A stretch of DNA of 64,000 nucleotides from JAGVPT01 sp963843065 (GCA_963843065.1 CAWJKX010000185.1:1-64000); one strand, 5' to 3'; counted from the first letter of the stretch, positions 44,035-53,799 are shown. The notes: generated by a model from the sequence alone, not told the origin. Program-made: numbers and translations.

Positions 44035-45948
44035 ATGACTCAAAGAACCATTCCTCAACTATTTGAAACAAGCGTTGAAAAGTACGGCACCAATATTCTC
44101 TTGTGGGAAAAGCGGGGAGAAAAATACCAAGGAACGACGTACCGTGAAACGCGCGCTATGGTTCATGAATTCGCCGCAGGATTGCTGGGCATCGGGATTC
44201 AGAAAGGAGATCGGGTCGCTTTAATTGCGGAGGGACGCAATGACTGGGTGATTAGCGAGCTTGGAATTTTATATGCCGGGGCCATTAACGTGCCGTTATC
44301 GGTGAAACTTAACGAGCAGTCGGAATTGAAATTTCGATTAGCGCATTCCGGCTGCAGGATGGCGATTGTTTCTTCGACCCAGGCGTATAAAGTCCAACAG
44401 CTTAAAAATAACCTCCCCGACCTTGAAAAAATTATTCTGCTCGACCCGGCAGAGCAATATGGAGAAGACGAAATACCCCTGCAACAATTGTACAAAACAG
44501 GGAAAAAACATCTGACAGAAAATTCCACTTCCCTCCTTCATTCATGGCAGTCAGTACATGAAGACGACCCGGCAAATATCTGCTACACTTCCGGTACAAC
44601 CGCCGACCCTAAGGGAGTTATTCTAACGCATCGGAACTATACCGCGAATTCCGAGCAAGCGTCTGCGGTTTTACAAATGCCGGAACGGTATTGCTCGCTC
44701 CTTATTTTGCCGTGGGACCATTGCTTTGCCCATACCGCCGGCATTTACACGCTGATGAAAAATGGGGCGAGCATGGCGTCGGTGCAGGTGGGCAAAACGG
44801 CAATTGAATCGCTAAAAAATATTCCGGTCAACATTAAAGAATCGAAGCCGACCTTTCTCTTGAGCGTGCCGACGCTTGCAAAAAATTTTCGGAAAAACAT
44901 AGAGAACGGCATTAAGGAAAAAGGTCCGAAAGTTGAAAAACTATTTAAGAAAGCTCTGGATGTTGCGTACGACTATAACGGCAACGGCTGGAACCGCGGG
45001 AAGGGCTCGCGCATGCTGAAGAAGCCATTGATGATGTTCTTCGACAAAATTCTCTTCAGCAAAATACGGGAGAATTTCGGCGGCAGGCTCGAGTTCTTCA
45101 TCGGCGGCGGTGCGCTCCTCGACATCGAATTGCAGCGATTTTTTTACGCCATCGGTATCCCGATGTTCCAGGGCTACGGACTTACCGAGTCGTCGCCTGT
45201 GATTTCGGCAAATGTTCCTCGAAAACATAAGCTCGGCTCGTCGGGAAGCATCGTCCCGAATCTCGAAGTAAAAATCTGTGATGACAAAGGAAATGCACTC
45301 ACAACGGGCCAGCACGGAGAAATTGTCGTCAAAGGGGAGAATGTTATGGCGGGGTACTGGAAAAACGAGAAAGCGACAGGCGAAACAATCCGAAACGGCT
45401 GGCTTTACACCGGCGACCTCGGGTATCTTGACGAGGACGGCTTTTTATTCGTCCTCGGTAGAAACAAAAGCCTGCTCATTGCAAACGATGGAGAGAAATA
45501 CAGCCCAGAGGGAATTGAAGAAACCATCACAGGCCACTCGCGCTTTATCGAACAAGTCATGCTGTACAACAACCAATCCCCATACACCGTTGCCCTTCTT
45601 GTTCCCAATCATGACGCTGCATTACAATGGCTGAAAGGAAAAAAACTTTCCGGCCGCACCGCGGAAGGACAAGAAGCCGTATTGCGGATGCTTGAATCGG
45701 AAATAGATGCGTACCGCGAGGGGGGGATGTATGCCGGAATGTTTCCGTCCCGATGGCTGCCGTCGGCGATGGCGGTGTTGGGCGAAGGGTTTACCGAGCA
45801 GAATGGGTTTATGAACAGCACACTCAAGATGGTGCGAGGCCGCATTATCGAGTTTTATAAAAACAGACTGGATTTCCTCTTCACACCGGAAGGGCAAAGC
45901 ATCTGCAATCATCAGAACATAATGATTGTGAAGAGGTGGGAAGAATAG
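44035..45948 (+). CDS. AMP-dependent long-chain acyl-CoA synthetase
   Basis: A 637-residue adenylate-forming enzyme that activates fatty acids to acyl-CoA. The P-loop ICYTSGTTADPKG is at 182-194. The LPWDHCFAHTAGIY segment, GYGLTESSPVISAN and the hinge-region YTGDLGYLDEDGFLFVLGR are present. The final segment ends in NSTLKMVRGRIIEFYKNR. It resembles the FadD15/long-chain type rather than short-chain acetyl-CoA synthetases. The Mla transporter lies a few kb upstream, and a thioesterase and Cfa follow, suggesting a lipid-metabolism region. Confidence 0.93.
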   Translation: MTQRTIPQLFETSVEKYGTNILLWEKRGEKYQGTTYRETRAMVHEFAAGLLGIGIQKGDRVALIAEGRNDWVISELGILYAGAINVPLSVKLNEQSELKFRLAHSGCRMAIVSSTQAYKVQQLKNNLPDLEKIILLDPAEQYGEDEIPLQQLYKTGKKHLTENSTSLLHSWQSVHEDDPANICYTSGTTADPKGVILTHRNYTANSEQASAVLQMPERYCSLLILPWDHCFAHTAGIYTLMKNGASMASVQVGKTAIESLKNIPVNIKESKPTFLLSVPTLAKNFRKNIENGIKEKGPKVEKLFKKALDVAYDYNGNGWNRGKGSRMLKKPLMMFFDKILFSKIRENFGGRLEFFIGGGALLDIELQRFFYAIGIPMFQGYGLTESSPVISANVPRKHKLGSSGSIVPNLEVKICDDKGNALTTGQHGEIVVKGENVMAGYWKNEKATGETIRNGWLYTGDLGYLDEDGFLFVLGRNKSLLIANDGEKYSPEGIEETITGHSRFIEQVMLYNNQSPYTVALLVPNHDAALQWLKGKKLSGRTAEGQEAVLRMLESEIDAYREGGMYAGMFPSRWLPSAMAVLGEGFTEQNGFMNSTLKMVRGRIIEFYKNRLDFLFTPEGQSICNHQNIMIVKRWEE

Positions 45949-46200
45949 ATTGTGTTGAGTCGCACATGCGCTGCCGACTGTGTGGTTAGCGCAGAGGGGA
46001 GAGAAATCGGTGATGAATCAATTGCGGAAGAAGCAAGACCCTCGGAATTGATGGCCTTTTTTGTTGTGACACCATACCCCGTTTAAAAAGTCAAGAGTAA
46101 TGAGTTTTCCCGCGCCAGCTTGCCGAATGGAAAAGTTGATGAATGTGGATTGGTTTAATTCTATTGTCGAAATAATGATTTAACGATATAGGTTAAGTAT

Positions 46201-46941
46201 ATGTTTGAAAAACAATTTGATTTACGATACTTTGAAATGGATCCATATGGAGGGGCATCACCCACCACAATATTAACGCTATTGGAAGAAACTGCGGCAG
46301 ATCATTGTCTTTCAATTAACCAGAGCTTATTTGATTTGGTTAATCAGAACATAGGCTGGGTTCTGCTATCCGGATATATGCAAATGGAGCGGTACCCTTT
46401 GTATAAAGAAAAAATTACTATCAGAACGTGGTTATCAAAATATACCAGTATTAAAGGGAGTAGAGAAAACATCATTTATGATGAACAAGGAATCGTAATA
46501 GGAAGAGCTAAGGGTTTGTGGCTGTTCTTTGATATAAAAAGAAGAAGGCCCGTTAAAATTTTTGATGATATTAAAGAAAAGTGGTCTTGCTTTCCGGAAG
46601 AAAGTATTACGCATGACATTACTGAAAACATTGAAGCAATTGATTTCGCAAAATATAAAAAAAACTTTCTTGTGTATCGGTATGATATGGACACCAATAA
46701 ACATGTCAACAATGTGAAATACTTACAATGGTTACTTGAGACTATTCCGGATGAGATTATCGATAATTTTTATATGCATTCAATAGATGGTCGTTACATT
46801 AGGGAAGCTCACTATGGCCACACAATTGAGTCTTTAGCGGAACATGGGAACGATGCACACAACTTTATTCATACAATAAAAGACCTTGACAGTAATCATG
46901 TGTGTTCTACTGCAAGAACAGTCTGGAGGAAAAGGATATAA
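46201..46941 (+). CDS. Acyl-ACP thioesterase
   Basis: A 246-residue double-hotdog enzyme of the FatA/FatB-like family that releases fatty acids from acyl-carrier protein. The N-terminal half has SKYTSIKGSRENIIYDEQG and GLWLFFDIKRRRPVKI. The C-terminal half has the conserved TNKHVNNVKYLQWLLETIP. The base composition is noticeably AT-richer than its neighbours, which may mean transfer or relaxed codon use. Confidence 0.87.
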   Translation: MFEKQFDLRYFEMDPYGGASPTTILTLLEETAADHCLSINQSLFDLVNQNIGWVLLSGYMQMERYPLYKEKITIRTWLSKYTSIKGSRENIIYDEQGIVIGRAKGLWLFFDIKRRRPVKIFDDIKEKWSCFPEESITHDITENIEAIDFAKYKKNFLVYRYDMDTNKHVNNVKYLQWLLETIPDEIIDNFYMHSIDGRYIREAHYGHTIESLAEHGNDAHNFIHTIKDLDSNHVCSTARTVWRKRI

Positions 46942-46960
46942 CTCCTTCAAACGCCCATCT

Positions 46961-48091
46961 TTAAGTAGCGGTCAAATCCTTTTTGTAACATCTTCTCCTT
47001 TTGTGCTGCCGATTTTCAAAGAATTTCCATTGAGCCTGGACTTTTGAGTTTACCTCCAGTTCCCGATTCGTCTCAACTTTTTCAACCTTGTTCTTTACGA
47101 ACACTTTGTTTGATTCGTGCATGAGGATCGCGTTTATGCCCTTGTTTTGCATGTCGGGACGAACTGCTGTGAGATAAAGATCCACCTTTCTGTTATGCTT
47201 CAATGCTCTCAACACGTGAATGAATCCAAACGGGAACAAACTGCCATTGCATTTTTGGAACGCTGCAGACAATGAAGGCATGGAAATTCCAAATGCTACA
47301 ACCTTGTGTTTCGAATCCAAGACAACCGGCACGTACTCCGGGAGGACATAACCGAAGTATTGCTTCACATACATATCGATTTGCTTGTCTGATAACTCAA
47401 CAAAACCGTAGAGATTTTTGTATGCTGCATTGAGCACATGGAATATCTCTTTTGCGTATGGCAGCATTTCTTTGGTCTTTTTGACCTTCAGAATGCTAAG
47501 GTGGTATCTCTCCAATGCAATTTCAGCTATCCTTCGTACTTGGTCCACAACTTCTGCGTGCATCGTGACTTCGTACTCGACCCAGTCGCTATCTTTCGAA
47601 TAACCTGCGTCTTCAATATGTGAGGCGTAGTACGGATAATTGTAAATAGCTCCGAACGTACTTACTTCTTCAAATCCTTCTATGAGTGTTCCTTCACCAT
47701 CCATATCCGTGAAACCCAAAGGGCCATGAATACTCGCCATGCCCTTCGATTTTCCCCATTTCTCAACAGCACGCAAAAGCGCAGAGGATACTTCTTTATC
47801 GTCAATGAAGTCGAACCAGCCGAAATGCACGGCGTTCTCGCCCCACTTTTCATTATATTTCCTGTTAATGATCCCCGCTATTCGACCGACGGTCTCTTTG
47901 TTTTTGGTAGCGATCCAATATTTTGCTTCGCAGAAATCAAATGCGGGATTTTTGTCCTTTCTGAGTGAGAGCAGTTCTTCGGAACGAAGAGGTGGTACCC
48001 AATACTTGTTATCTTTATATAGAGCATATTGAAATGATATAAATTGTTTCAATTCATGCAGGGTATTGACTTCCTTCAATTCTGTTCCCAT
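46961..48091 (-). CDS. YghO-like GNAT-fold protein
   Basis: A 376-residue protein with two GNAT-like halves, similar to the YghO family. Conserved-looking stretches are DNKYWVPPLRSEE near 30, GWFDFIDD, SIHGPLGFTDMDGEG, and a C-terminal MQNKGINAILMHESNK as in acetyl-CoA-binding loops. The substrate is unknown. It converges with the thioesterase and is followed upstream by the Cfa gene on the same strand. Confidence 0.78.
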   Translation of the reverse strand: MGTELKEVNTLHELKQFISFQYALYKDNKYWVPPLRSEELLSLRKDKNPAFDFCEAKYWIATKNKETVGRIAGIINRKYNEKWGENAVHFGWFDFIDDKEVSSALLRAVEKWGKSKGMASIHGPLGFTDMDGEGTLIEGFEEVSTFGAIYNYPYYASHIEDAGYSKDSDWVEYEVTMHAEVVDQVRRIAEIALERYHLSILKVKKTKEMLPYAKEIFHVLNAAYKNLYGFVELSDKQIDMYVKQYFGYVLPEYVPVVLDSKHKVVAFGISMPSLSAAFQKCNGSLFPFGFIHVLRALKHNRKVDLYLTAVRPDMQNKGINAILMHESNKVFVKNKVEKVETNRELEVNSKVQAQWKFFENRQHKRRRCYKKDLTAT

Positions 48092-48370
48092 TTTCTTACC
48101 CTTTTATTTTCAATAAACGGTGAAACTCCTAAGACAATAGAGTGATTGAAAATCTATCGACATCAAACGTACCAGCGTTGATTAACTGCCCCCAAAAGAC
48201 AACCCAATGTACTATATTGGAATTATAAAAGAAGGCAGAAATTGAGTCAGAGGCAGTATGCGAAAAAAAAATCATTAATAACCGGTTTGAAGCAGGAGGA
48301 TCAATTCTGCACAGAGGAACCATAGGAACAAACTGTAGAATTGAACCAAAAGAGAGGAACATAATAAACC

Positions 48371-49525
48371 CTATCGCACCGAAACGTACATCTTTGTCGC
48401 CCCCTTTTTCGTTAAAACGACCTGCCATAATTGATCATGCCGAGCTCTCATGGCTCCTGCGCACGATAATAGATAGTATCTCCACATTCTGCGGAATCTC
48501 TCATCGTATTGAGACTTTATGGAGTCCCAGTTCTTCTCAAAATTACCATCCCACGCCATGAGTGTCGGATCATAGTACATGCCGAAGTTGTGCACATCTT
48601 CGATGATGAACAAATTTTCGGAAGCTGCGCTGATCTGTTTCATCGAAGGCGTCATGCCGTGCGGAAAGATGTACTTGGTAAGCCAAAGGTTGGTTTCCGT
48701 GCTCGTCGTTGAAACGTTAGATCCTATTGTGTGCAGAAGAAACAGTCCTTCCTTTTTTAGACAATGGGATACCGCTCTCATCAATTGACGATAGTTCTTG
48801 TATCCGATATGTTCGATCATCCCGACCACGACGATTTTATCGAATTTATCGCCGAACGAATCTTGCATCAAATCGCGGTAATCCATTTCGAGAAATTCAA
48901 CATCATAGCCTGAGCAAAATTTCCTCGCGTACGCGAGCTGTTGCTGAGAAATGCTTATACCGGTCGCTTTGCATCCGATTCTCTCCGCGAGAAACTTAGC
49001 GAAACCTCCCCATCCGCAACCAATATCCAGCACGCGATCCTGCGGGGAAATATTTAGTTTCTTGCATATCAATTCCATCTTTAATTCTTGTGCCTTTGCT
49101 AAATCATCGGTGTTGTTGAAATATCCACATGTATATTGGTTATACGGATCGAGAAAAGACATGAATAGGTCGATGCCCTTGTCATACGTCGCAGCGATGC
49201 CTTTTTTCAAACGGACTCTGGACTGAATGTTGAAGATGCGACCCTGAATATGAGAAAGGATGATCGATGGATTCCGTTTCACCTTCTCATCCAAGCGACT
49301 GGAAAGAATGTGATAAAAAAACTGGTCGAGGTTCTGACAATCCCACCAGCCGTCCATATAAGACTCGCCAAGTCCAACTGCTAGTTCCCGTACTACACGA
49401 GTGTAAAATCCTTCGTTATGAACCTGTATGTCCCACGGACGGTCGCCGTCGATCCTGATGTCTGCCGAACGCAGCAATTCTTGCAAATCGTTCTTTATGC
49501 CACTCCTACTTGCGGATGTATTCAT
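48371..49525 (-). CDS. cfa: Cyclopropane-fatty-acyl-phospholipid synthase
   Basis: A 384-residue SAM-dependent enzyme that adds a methylene bridge across double bonds of membrane lipids. A short N-terminal domain is followed by GLGESYMDGWWD (51-62), TCGYF (132-136), SAM-binding VLDIGCGWGG (165-174) and VEFLEMDYRDL. GMIEHIGYKNY carries the bicarbonate-binding region. The length is normal. Downstream, 48092-48370, I see no gene. Confidence 0.95.
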   Translation of the reverse strand: MNTSASRSGIKNDLQELLRSADIRIDGDRPWDIQVHNEGFYTRVVRELAVGLGESYMDGWWDCQNLDQFFYHILSSRLDEKVKRNPSIILSHIQGRIFNIQSRVRLKKGIAATYDKGIDLFMSFLDPYNQYTCGYFNNTDDLAKAQELKMELICKKLNISPQDRVLDIGCGWGGFAKFLAERIGCKATGISISQQQLAYARKFCSGYDVEFLEMDYRDLMQDSFGDKFDKIVVVGMIEHIGYKNYRQLMRAVSHCLKKEGLFLLHTIGSNVSTTSTETNLWLTKYIFPHGMTPSMKQISAASENLFIIEDVHNFGMYYDPTLMAWDGNFEKNWDSIKSQYDERFRRMWRYYLLSCAGAMRARHDQLWQVVLTKKGATKMYVSVR

Positions 49526-49589
49526 AATTCAACTCATCCTTTCTGGGTGCTACAGGCCACCATTTTATGCAGTAATGCTAAATTAATTT

Positions 49590-50072
49590 CTAAGACTCTA
49601 CAATTGCCCTGCGTTTGATAACAAAGTCAATCTCGTACAGGCCATAATTCGCTTTTTTCATCCCGAGATGTTGATAGGTTTGCATGGCCCGAGTGTTGGT
49701 ACGCTCGACATACAATCGTATTCCACAAACCGATTTATTTTTCCGGGCAGCCTTTTCTACATAGTGAAACAACTGATTAAAAACCCCAGTGCCGCGAAAT
49801 TCGGGGATAACATATACGCTTTGAATCCACCAGAACGTCGCGGCACGCCAATCACTCCACTCGTATGTTATCATAAGCTGTCCCGCAATTTGCCCTTTAA
49901 CTTCGGCAAGGATATAATACCCTTTTGAAGCATCTTTAAGCAGTGCCTTTACGCCGCGCAGCAATCGTTTGTGGTCGAGATTGAGGTGCTCTGTTTCATG
50001 CGCTATCGCAGAATTGAACTCTGTGATGATTTTTGCATCGGCAAGTGTGGCATGGCGAATGCGAATGGGCAT
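49590..50072 (-). CDS. GNAT-family N-acetyltransferase
   Basis: A 160-residue acetyltransferase of the single-domain type. The acetyl-CoA loop region is YVIPEFRGTGVFNQLFHYVE (motif A); the last strand YQHLGMKKANYGLYEID is typical. The substrate is unknown. It is transcribed away from nfo, with a long inverted repeat between. Confidence 0.88.
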   Translation of the reverse strand: MPIRIRHATLADAKIITEFNSAIAHETEHLNLDHKRLLRGVKALLKDASKGYYILAEVKGQIAGQLMITYEWSDWRAATFWWIQSVYVIPEFRGTGVFNQLFHYVEKAARKNKSVCGIRLYVERTNTRAMQTYQHLGMKKANYGLYEIDFVIKRRAIVES

Positions 50073-50101
50073 TGGTGAACAGTTAAAAGTGAAAAGTTAA
50101 A

Positions 50102-50209
50102 AATTAAAAATGAAAAATTAAGAGTGAAAACATTTAAGACTGTCATTAAACCGTAAAAATCTTTACATTTTACACATAATTTTTCACTCTTAATTTTTCA
50201 TTTTTAATT
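50102..50209. repeat. 29-bp perfect inverted repeat upstream of nfo
   Basis: The arms 50102-50130 and 50181-50209 are exact complements (AATTAAAAATGAAAAATT... in the left arm), separated by 50 AT-rich bases. The right arm ends 12 bases before the nfo start codon, so it must overlap the nfo control region. Confidence 0.8.
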
Positions 50210-50220
50210 CCCAGCATCGC

Positions 50221-51090
50221 GTGAGTATCTACGACAAGCATATTCTACTGGGCTCTCACATGTCGACCAGCGGCGGCGTCCATACCGCTGTCGATCGCGC
50301 GATCTCCATCGGCTGCACCGCACTTCAGGTTTTTACAAAAAACAACAACCAATGGAGCGCAAAACCGTTGGCAGAAGAGGATATAGAAAACTACAAAAGG
50401 AAAATTGCGAAAGCAACCATAACCCCCGTCATGGCGCACGATTCGTACCTCATTAACCTCTGCGCGATGAACCCCGATACCCTGGAAAGATCCCGCACAG
50501 CGTTTATCGACGAATTGACCCGGTGCGAACAGCTCGGGATTCAACTGTTGAATTTTCATCCCGGCGCACACGGGGGTGCTGGCGAAGAAGAGGGCATCAA
50601 AAAAGTTGTTGAGAGCCTTAATATTGCCCACGAAAGAACAGAAGGGTTCAAAGTGCTCAGTGTCGTGGAGACGAGTGCAGGGCAGGGAACCGCAGTCGGG
50701 TACAAATTTGAGCATCTAGAAAAAATAGTCAACGGCGTTGATAAACCACATCGAATGGCAGTGTGCGTTGATACATGTCATATCTTTGCCGCAGGTTATG
50801 ATATTCGAACAGAAGAAAAGTATGAGGCGACATTTGAGGAGTTTGACAGCATCATAGGACTGCATCGACTTGCGGCATTTCACTACAACGACTCAAAAAA
50901 GGAGTTTGGTTCTCACAAAGACAGACACGAGCACATCGGCAAAGGGATGATCGGAGTGGCGGGATTTTCTCATCTGATGAATGATCACCGGTTCGCGGAT
51001 ATTCCAAAGATCTTGGAAACGCCGAAAAGCAAAGACCTTCATGAAGATGTGGAAAACATGAAAGTGCTGATGGGATTAATTAAGAATTGA
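50221..51090 (+). CDS. nfo: Deoxyribonuclease IV (AP endonuclease, Nfo type)
   Basis: A 289-residue TIM-barrel zinc enzyme that cuts DNA at abasic sites. Metal-binding motifs include FHPGAHGG, VVETSAGQG, DTCHIFAAGYD, HYNDSKKEFGSHKDRHEHIG and ILETP. A GTG start is used. The stop codon TGA lies at the junction with the MITE-like element that follows. Confidence 0.93.
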   Translation: MSIYDKHILLGSHMSTSGGVHTAVDRAISIGCTALQVFTKNNNQWSAKPLAEEDIENYKRKIAKATITPVMAHDSYLINLCAMNPDTLERSRTAFIDELTRCEQLGIQLLNFHPGAHGGAGEEEGIKKVVESLNIAHERTEGFKVLSVVETSAGQGTAVGYKFEHLEKIVNGVDKPHRMAVCVDTCHIFAAGYDIRTEEKYEATFEEFDSIIGLHRLAAFHYNDSKKEFGSHKDRHEHIGKGMIGVAGFSHLMNDHRFADIPKILETPKSKDLHEDVENMKVLMGLIKN

Positions 51091-51202
51091 GGCTTCTGAA
51101 AAAGTTCTAGTTTTTCTTTTCAAATTGAACGAATAGATTCTTCTCCCGCCAAAAAGCGGCGGGATCAGAATGACATTTCATTGCCAATTCTTCAGAAGTC
51201 TC
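51089..51202. mobile_element. Second MITE-like element, inserted at the nfo 3' end
   Basis: The ends GAGGCTTCTGAA (51089-51100) and TTCAGAAGTCTC (51191-51202) are inverted copies with one mismatch. Direct repeat GAATT flanks the element (51084-51088 and 51203-51207). The inside holds a hairpin CCCGCC(AAAAAG)CGGCGGG followed by GAATGACATT, the same phrase that occurs inside the element at 1974. Non-coding. Confidence 0.6.
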
Positions 51203-51268
51203 GAATTACAATTAGAAAGATTTGTATTCGTTGCATTATATCTTCGAATCCTCTAAACCCCCGATATA

Positions 51269-52180
51269 TTATTTCGGTTCAAACGCCTCTGCGACAATAA
51301 TCCCCGTTTGCTTCGAATGCCCGGCGAGATAATCATGGAGCGGTGATTCCGTAATCTGAACTTTGGAGCCGACTTCGGGAGCATGCATAAGGTGAAGTGC
51401 ACCGTTGTCCATCCGCACTGCAATACCCGTATGCGAAATGTCCAGTCCCGGCGTGTTTGTCGTAATGCCGATGAATGACCCCGTTTTAATTTTTTCCGCA
51501 AACAGATGAACCTTCTCCTTGGGAAGGAAAAGCGTCCCGCGCTTTCCGATCTCTTCCTCTTGTTTTTTGATCTCCTCAAAAAAGGTTTCATTTAAAAGCT
51601 GCTTGTACGCACTCCGGTGCGTCGTCATAAAATTGATAGGCGTCGGGATCGGCAGAAGATTCTTTTCTCCGAACAATTCCTTTGTGACGACTTTCAGAAC
51701 ACCCCTCTTTTCGTTATCAAACCAGTAGTCGGTTGTATAGTGCAGCCGGCTTGGGTATCCGTTTATGATACCGTTGCGGTATCGAATGAATTGAAGCTGT
51801 GCCCGATAGTCATCGAAAGAAAAATGTTTCATCTTAACACAGCGCGCAAGCGAGAGCGAGTTCTCGTAGAACGAGACACAATCAAGAACCCGTAAATTCA
51901 CGACGAGATGTTCGGCTCCCTCCTCTTCAAGGGAATGTGCGGCATACTCTGTTCCGATAAACGATTTCCCTACTTCAACGATCACCTTGTTGATCGGTTT
52001 ATCAATGAGGTTTCTGGAAAGAGCGAGGTCAAATTTTGTCTTGCAGATGATCTCGTCCGTCTCTTCAAGCAGGGAAAGTATTGGCGCTGCGTAGGATTTA
52101 TTGAAAACGATGGGGAGCAAAGGAACAAGCGCTGAGAGTGTTGTGCGGCTGATGAATTCACGACGGTTCATTGGTGCCAT
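51269..52180 (-). CDS. DUF1460 protein (N-acetylmuramoyl-L-alanine amidase-like)
   Basis: A 303-residue protein with a Tat-type N-terminus (NRREFISRTTLSALVPLL). DUF1460 folds resemble NlpC/P60 cysteine peptidases and act on peptidoglycan fragments. Visible family stretches are SFIGTEYAAHSLEEEG, NLRVLDCVSFYENSLSLAR with the candidate catalytic Cys, and ISHTGIAVRMDNGALHLMHA with the candidate His. AGGA precedes the ATG at 52180. Confidence 0.82.
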   Translation of the reverse strand: MAPMNRREFISRTTLSALVPLLPIVFNKSYAAPILSLLEETDEIICKTKFDLALSRNLIDKPINKVIVEVGKSFIGTEYAAHSLEEEGAEHLVVNLRVLDCVSFYENSLSLARCVKMKHFSFDDYRAQLQFIRYRNGIINGYPSRLHYTTDYWFDNEKRGVLKVVTKELFGEKNLLPIPTPINFMTTHRSAYKQLLNETFFEEIKKQEEEIGKRGTLFLPKEKVHLFAEKIKTGSFIGITTNTPGLDISHTGIAVRMDNGALHLMHAPEVGSKVQITESPLHDYLAGHSKQTGIIVAEAFEPK

Positions 52181-52261
52181 GATCTATCCTGTAAAACAAT
52201 GCAGCCCGTGTTGAGGTTGCCGGGCGTTGACATAAGGGGAACGGGTTGTAGAACGGACGAC

Positions 52262-53695
52262 TTAAAACGGCGTATCGCCGGTGGCAGTCGGCGGTGCATA
52301 GTCATCGAACGTCGGTAGGGCGAGATTTTCGAAACGGGCATATTGTTTGATGAACGAAAGCTGCACATCACCGGTTGGGCCATTTCGCTGTTTTCCAATA
52401 ATGATATCCGCGATGTTCTCGACCGATTTATCCCCCTCGATTTTGATCCCGTACATTTCCGGGCGATGAACGAAGAGCACGACGTCGGCATCCTGTTCGA
52501 TCGCGCCCGATTCACGAAGATCGGCGAGCACGGGGCGTTTATCGCTCCGCGCTTCCACCGCGCGGTTCAACTGTGAAAGTGCAAGAACGGGGATGTTCAG
52601 TTCCTTCGCGAGCGCTTTAAGCGAACGGGAGATCATGGAAATTTCCTGCTCCCTGCTCTGTGCTGTTTTCGGGCCTTGCATCAGCTGAAGGTAATCAACC
52701 ACCACCATACCGATGTTATGCTCAACCTTGAGCCGCCGCGCTTTTGCGCGAAGCTCAAGAATGCCGAGTGCCGGTGTATCGTCGATAAATATTTTTGCTG
52801 CGTGAAGCTTTCCGATCTGTGTGCTGAGTTTTCGCCACTGGTCATCCGGTAATTGCCCCGTCCGAACCCTGTGTGCGTCGACGCGAGCTTCGGCACAGAT
52901 TAGTCGAAGCACGAGTTGCTGCGCGGACATTTCAAGGCTGAAGAACCCGACCGGTACTCCGCGGTCAATGGCCGCGTTGCGTGCGGCGGAAAGGACAAAC
53001 GCCGTTTTTCCCATACTCGGCCGACCGGCGACAATAACAAGATCCGACGGCTGAAATCCTCCGGTGAGATTGTCGAGTAAAGAAAATCCCGACGACACGC
53101 CGGTGACGCCGCTGTGTTTGCCATGGATGCTTTCCAGCATCTCCATTGTACTGAACACGGCGTCGCGCATCGAGAGAAAACTTTTCTTCATCCTCTTTTC
53201 GGATATCTGGAAAATTTTCTGCTCGGCTTCATCAAGCAGGTCGAGTGCATCTTCCGTTTCGTTGAATGCGCGGCTGGTTACTTCTGAACTTGCGGAGATG
53301 AGATTGCGGAGAAGAGCTTTTTCCAAGACGATTTTCGCATGGTATTCGACGTTCGCGGCGGAGGTAACACGCATCGTTAATTCGGAAATGTATACCGGGC
53401 CTCCGATTTCGTCGAGTTGCCCGCGACGGCGAAGTTCTTCGACAATGGTGATCGAATCGACCGCTTCGTTCTTCTCGAACAACCCGATCATCGCCTTGAA
53501 GATGTTCTGATGCGCCGGTTTGTAGAACGCCGAGTCGTCGAGAATCTCAACCGTCTTTGAAATTGCTTCCTTCTCCAGGAGCATTGCTCCCAGCACCGCC
53601 ATCTCAATATCCATGGCCTGGGGCGGCACCCTGCTTTCAGAAGGACCGTCGCTCGGGGAAATAGTATGTCGGAGAATCTCAGCCATAGAATGCAA
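52262..53695 (-). CDS. dnaB: Replicative DNA helicase DnaB
   Basis: A 477-residue hexameric helicase. The N-terminal DnaB domain (PPQAMDIEMAVLGAMLLEKE) is followed by the RecA-like motor with Walker A GRPSMGKTA (224-232), Walker B VVDYLQLM and the arginine-finger region ERRSDKRP-like VEARSDKRPVLADLRESG. No intein is present. It lies on the same strand as, and downstream of, the uracil-DNA glycosylase. The origin proteins earlier in the window are its partners. Confidence 0.96.
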   Translation of the reverse strand: MHSMAEILRHTISPSDGPSESRVPPQAMDIEMAVLGAMLLEKEAISKTVEILDDSAFYKPAHQNIFKAMIGLFEKNEAVDSITIVEELRRRGQLDEIGGPVYISELTMRVTSAANVEYHAKIVLEKALLRNLISASSEVTSRAFNETEDALDLLDEAEQKIFQISEKRMKKSFLSMRDAVFSTMEMLESIHGKHSGVTGVSSGFSLLDNLTGGFQPSDLVIVAGRPSMGKTAFVLSAARNAAIDRGVPVGFFSLEMSAQQLVLRLICAEARVDAHRVRTGQLPDDQWRKLSTQIGKLHAAKIFIDDTPALGILELRAKARRLKVEHNIGMVVVDYLQLMQGPKTAQSREQEISMISRSLKALAKELNIPVLALSQLNRAVEARSDKRPVLADLRESGAIEQDADVVLFVHRPEMYGIKIEGDKSVENIADIIIGKQRNGPTGDVQLSFIKQYARFENLALPTFDDYAPPTATGDTPF

Positions 53696-53704
53696 TTAAT
53701 AATT

Positions 53705-53799
53705 AATAATTAAGAATTAATGTCTGATGATTATAAATTAGAAAGCGTTGACTGCTATATCCAAAATTCCTAATTCATAATTATTAATTCTTAATTATT
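53705..53799. repeat. AT-rich inverted repeat between dnaB and the glycosylase gene
   Basis: 17-bp exact arms AATAATTAAGAATTAAT (53705-53721) and its complement (53783-53799), inside longer AATTAATAATT runs. The right arm supplies the last codons and stop of the glycosylase gene. Confidence 0.65.

Noticed and set aside
48129..48428. 99-residue minus-strand frame next to cfa
   Set aside because: It overlaps the cfa 3' end in another frame and has no recognisable features.
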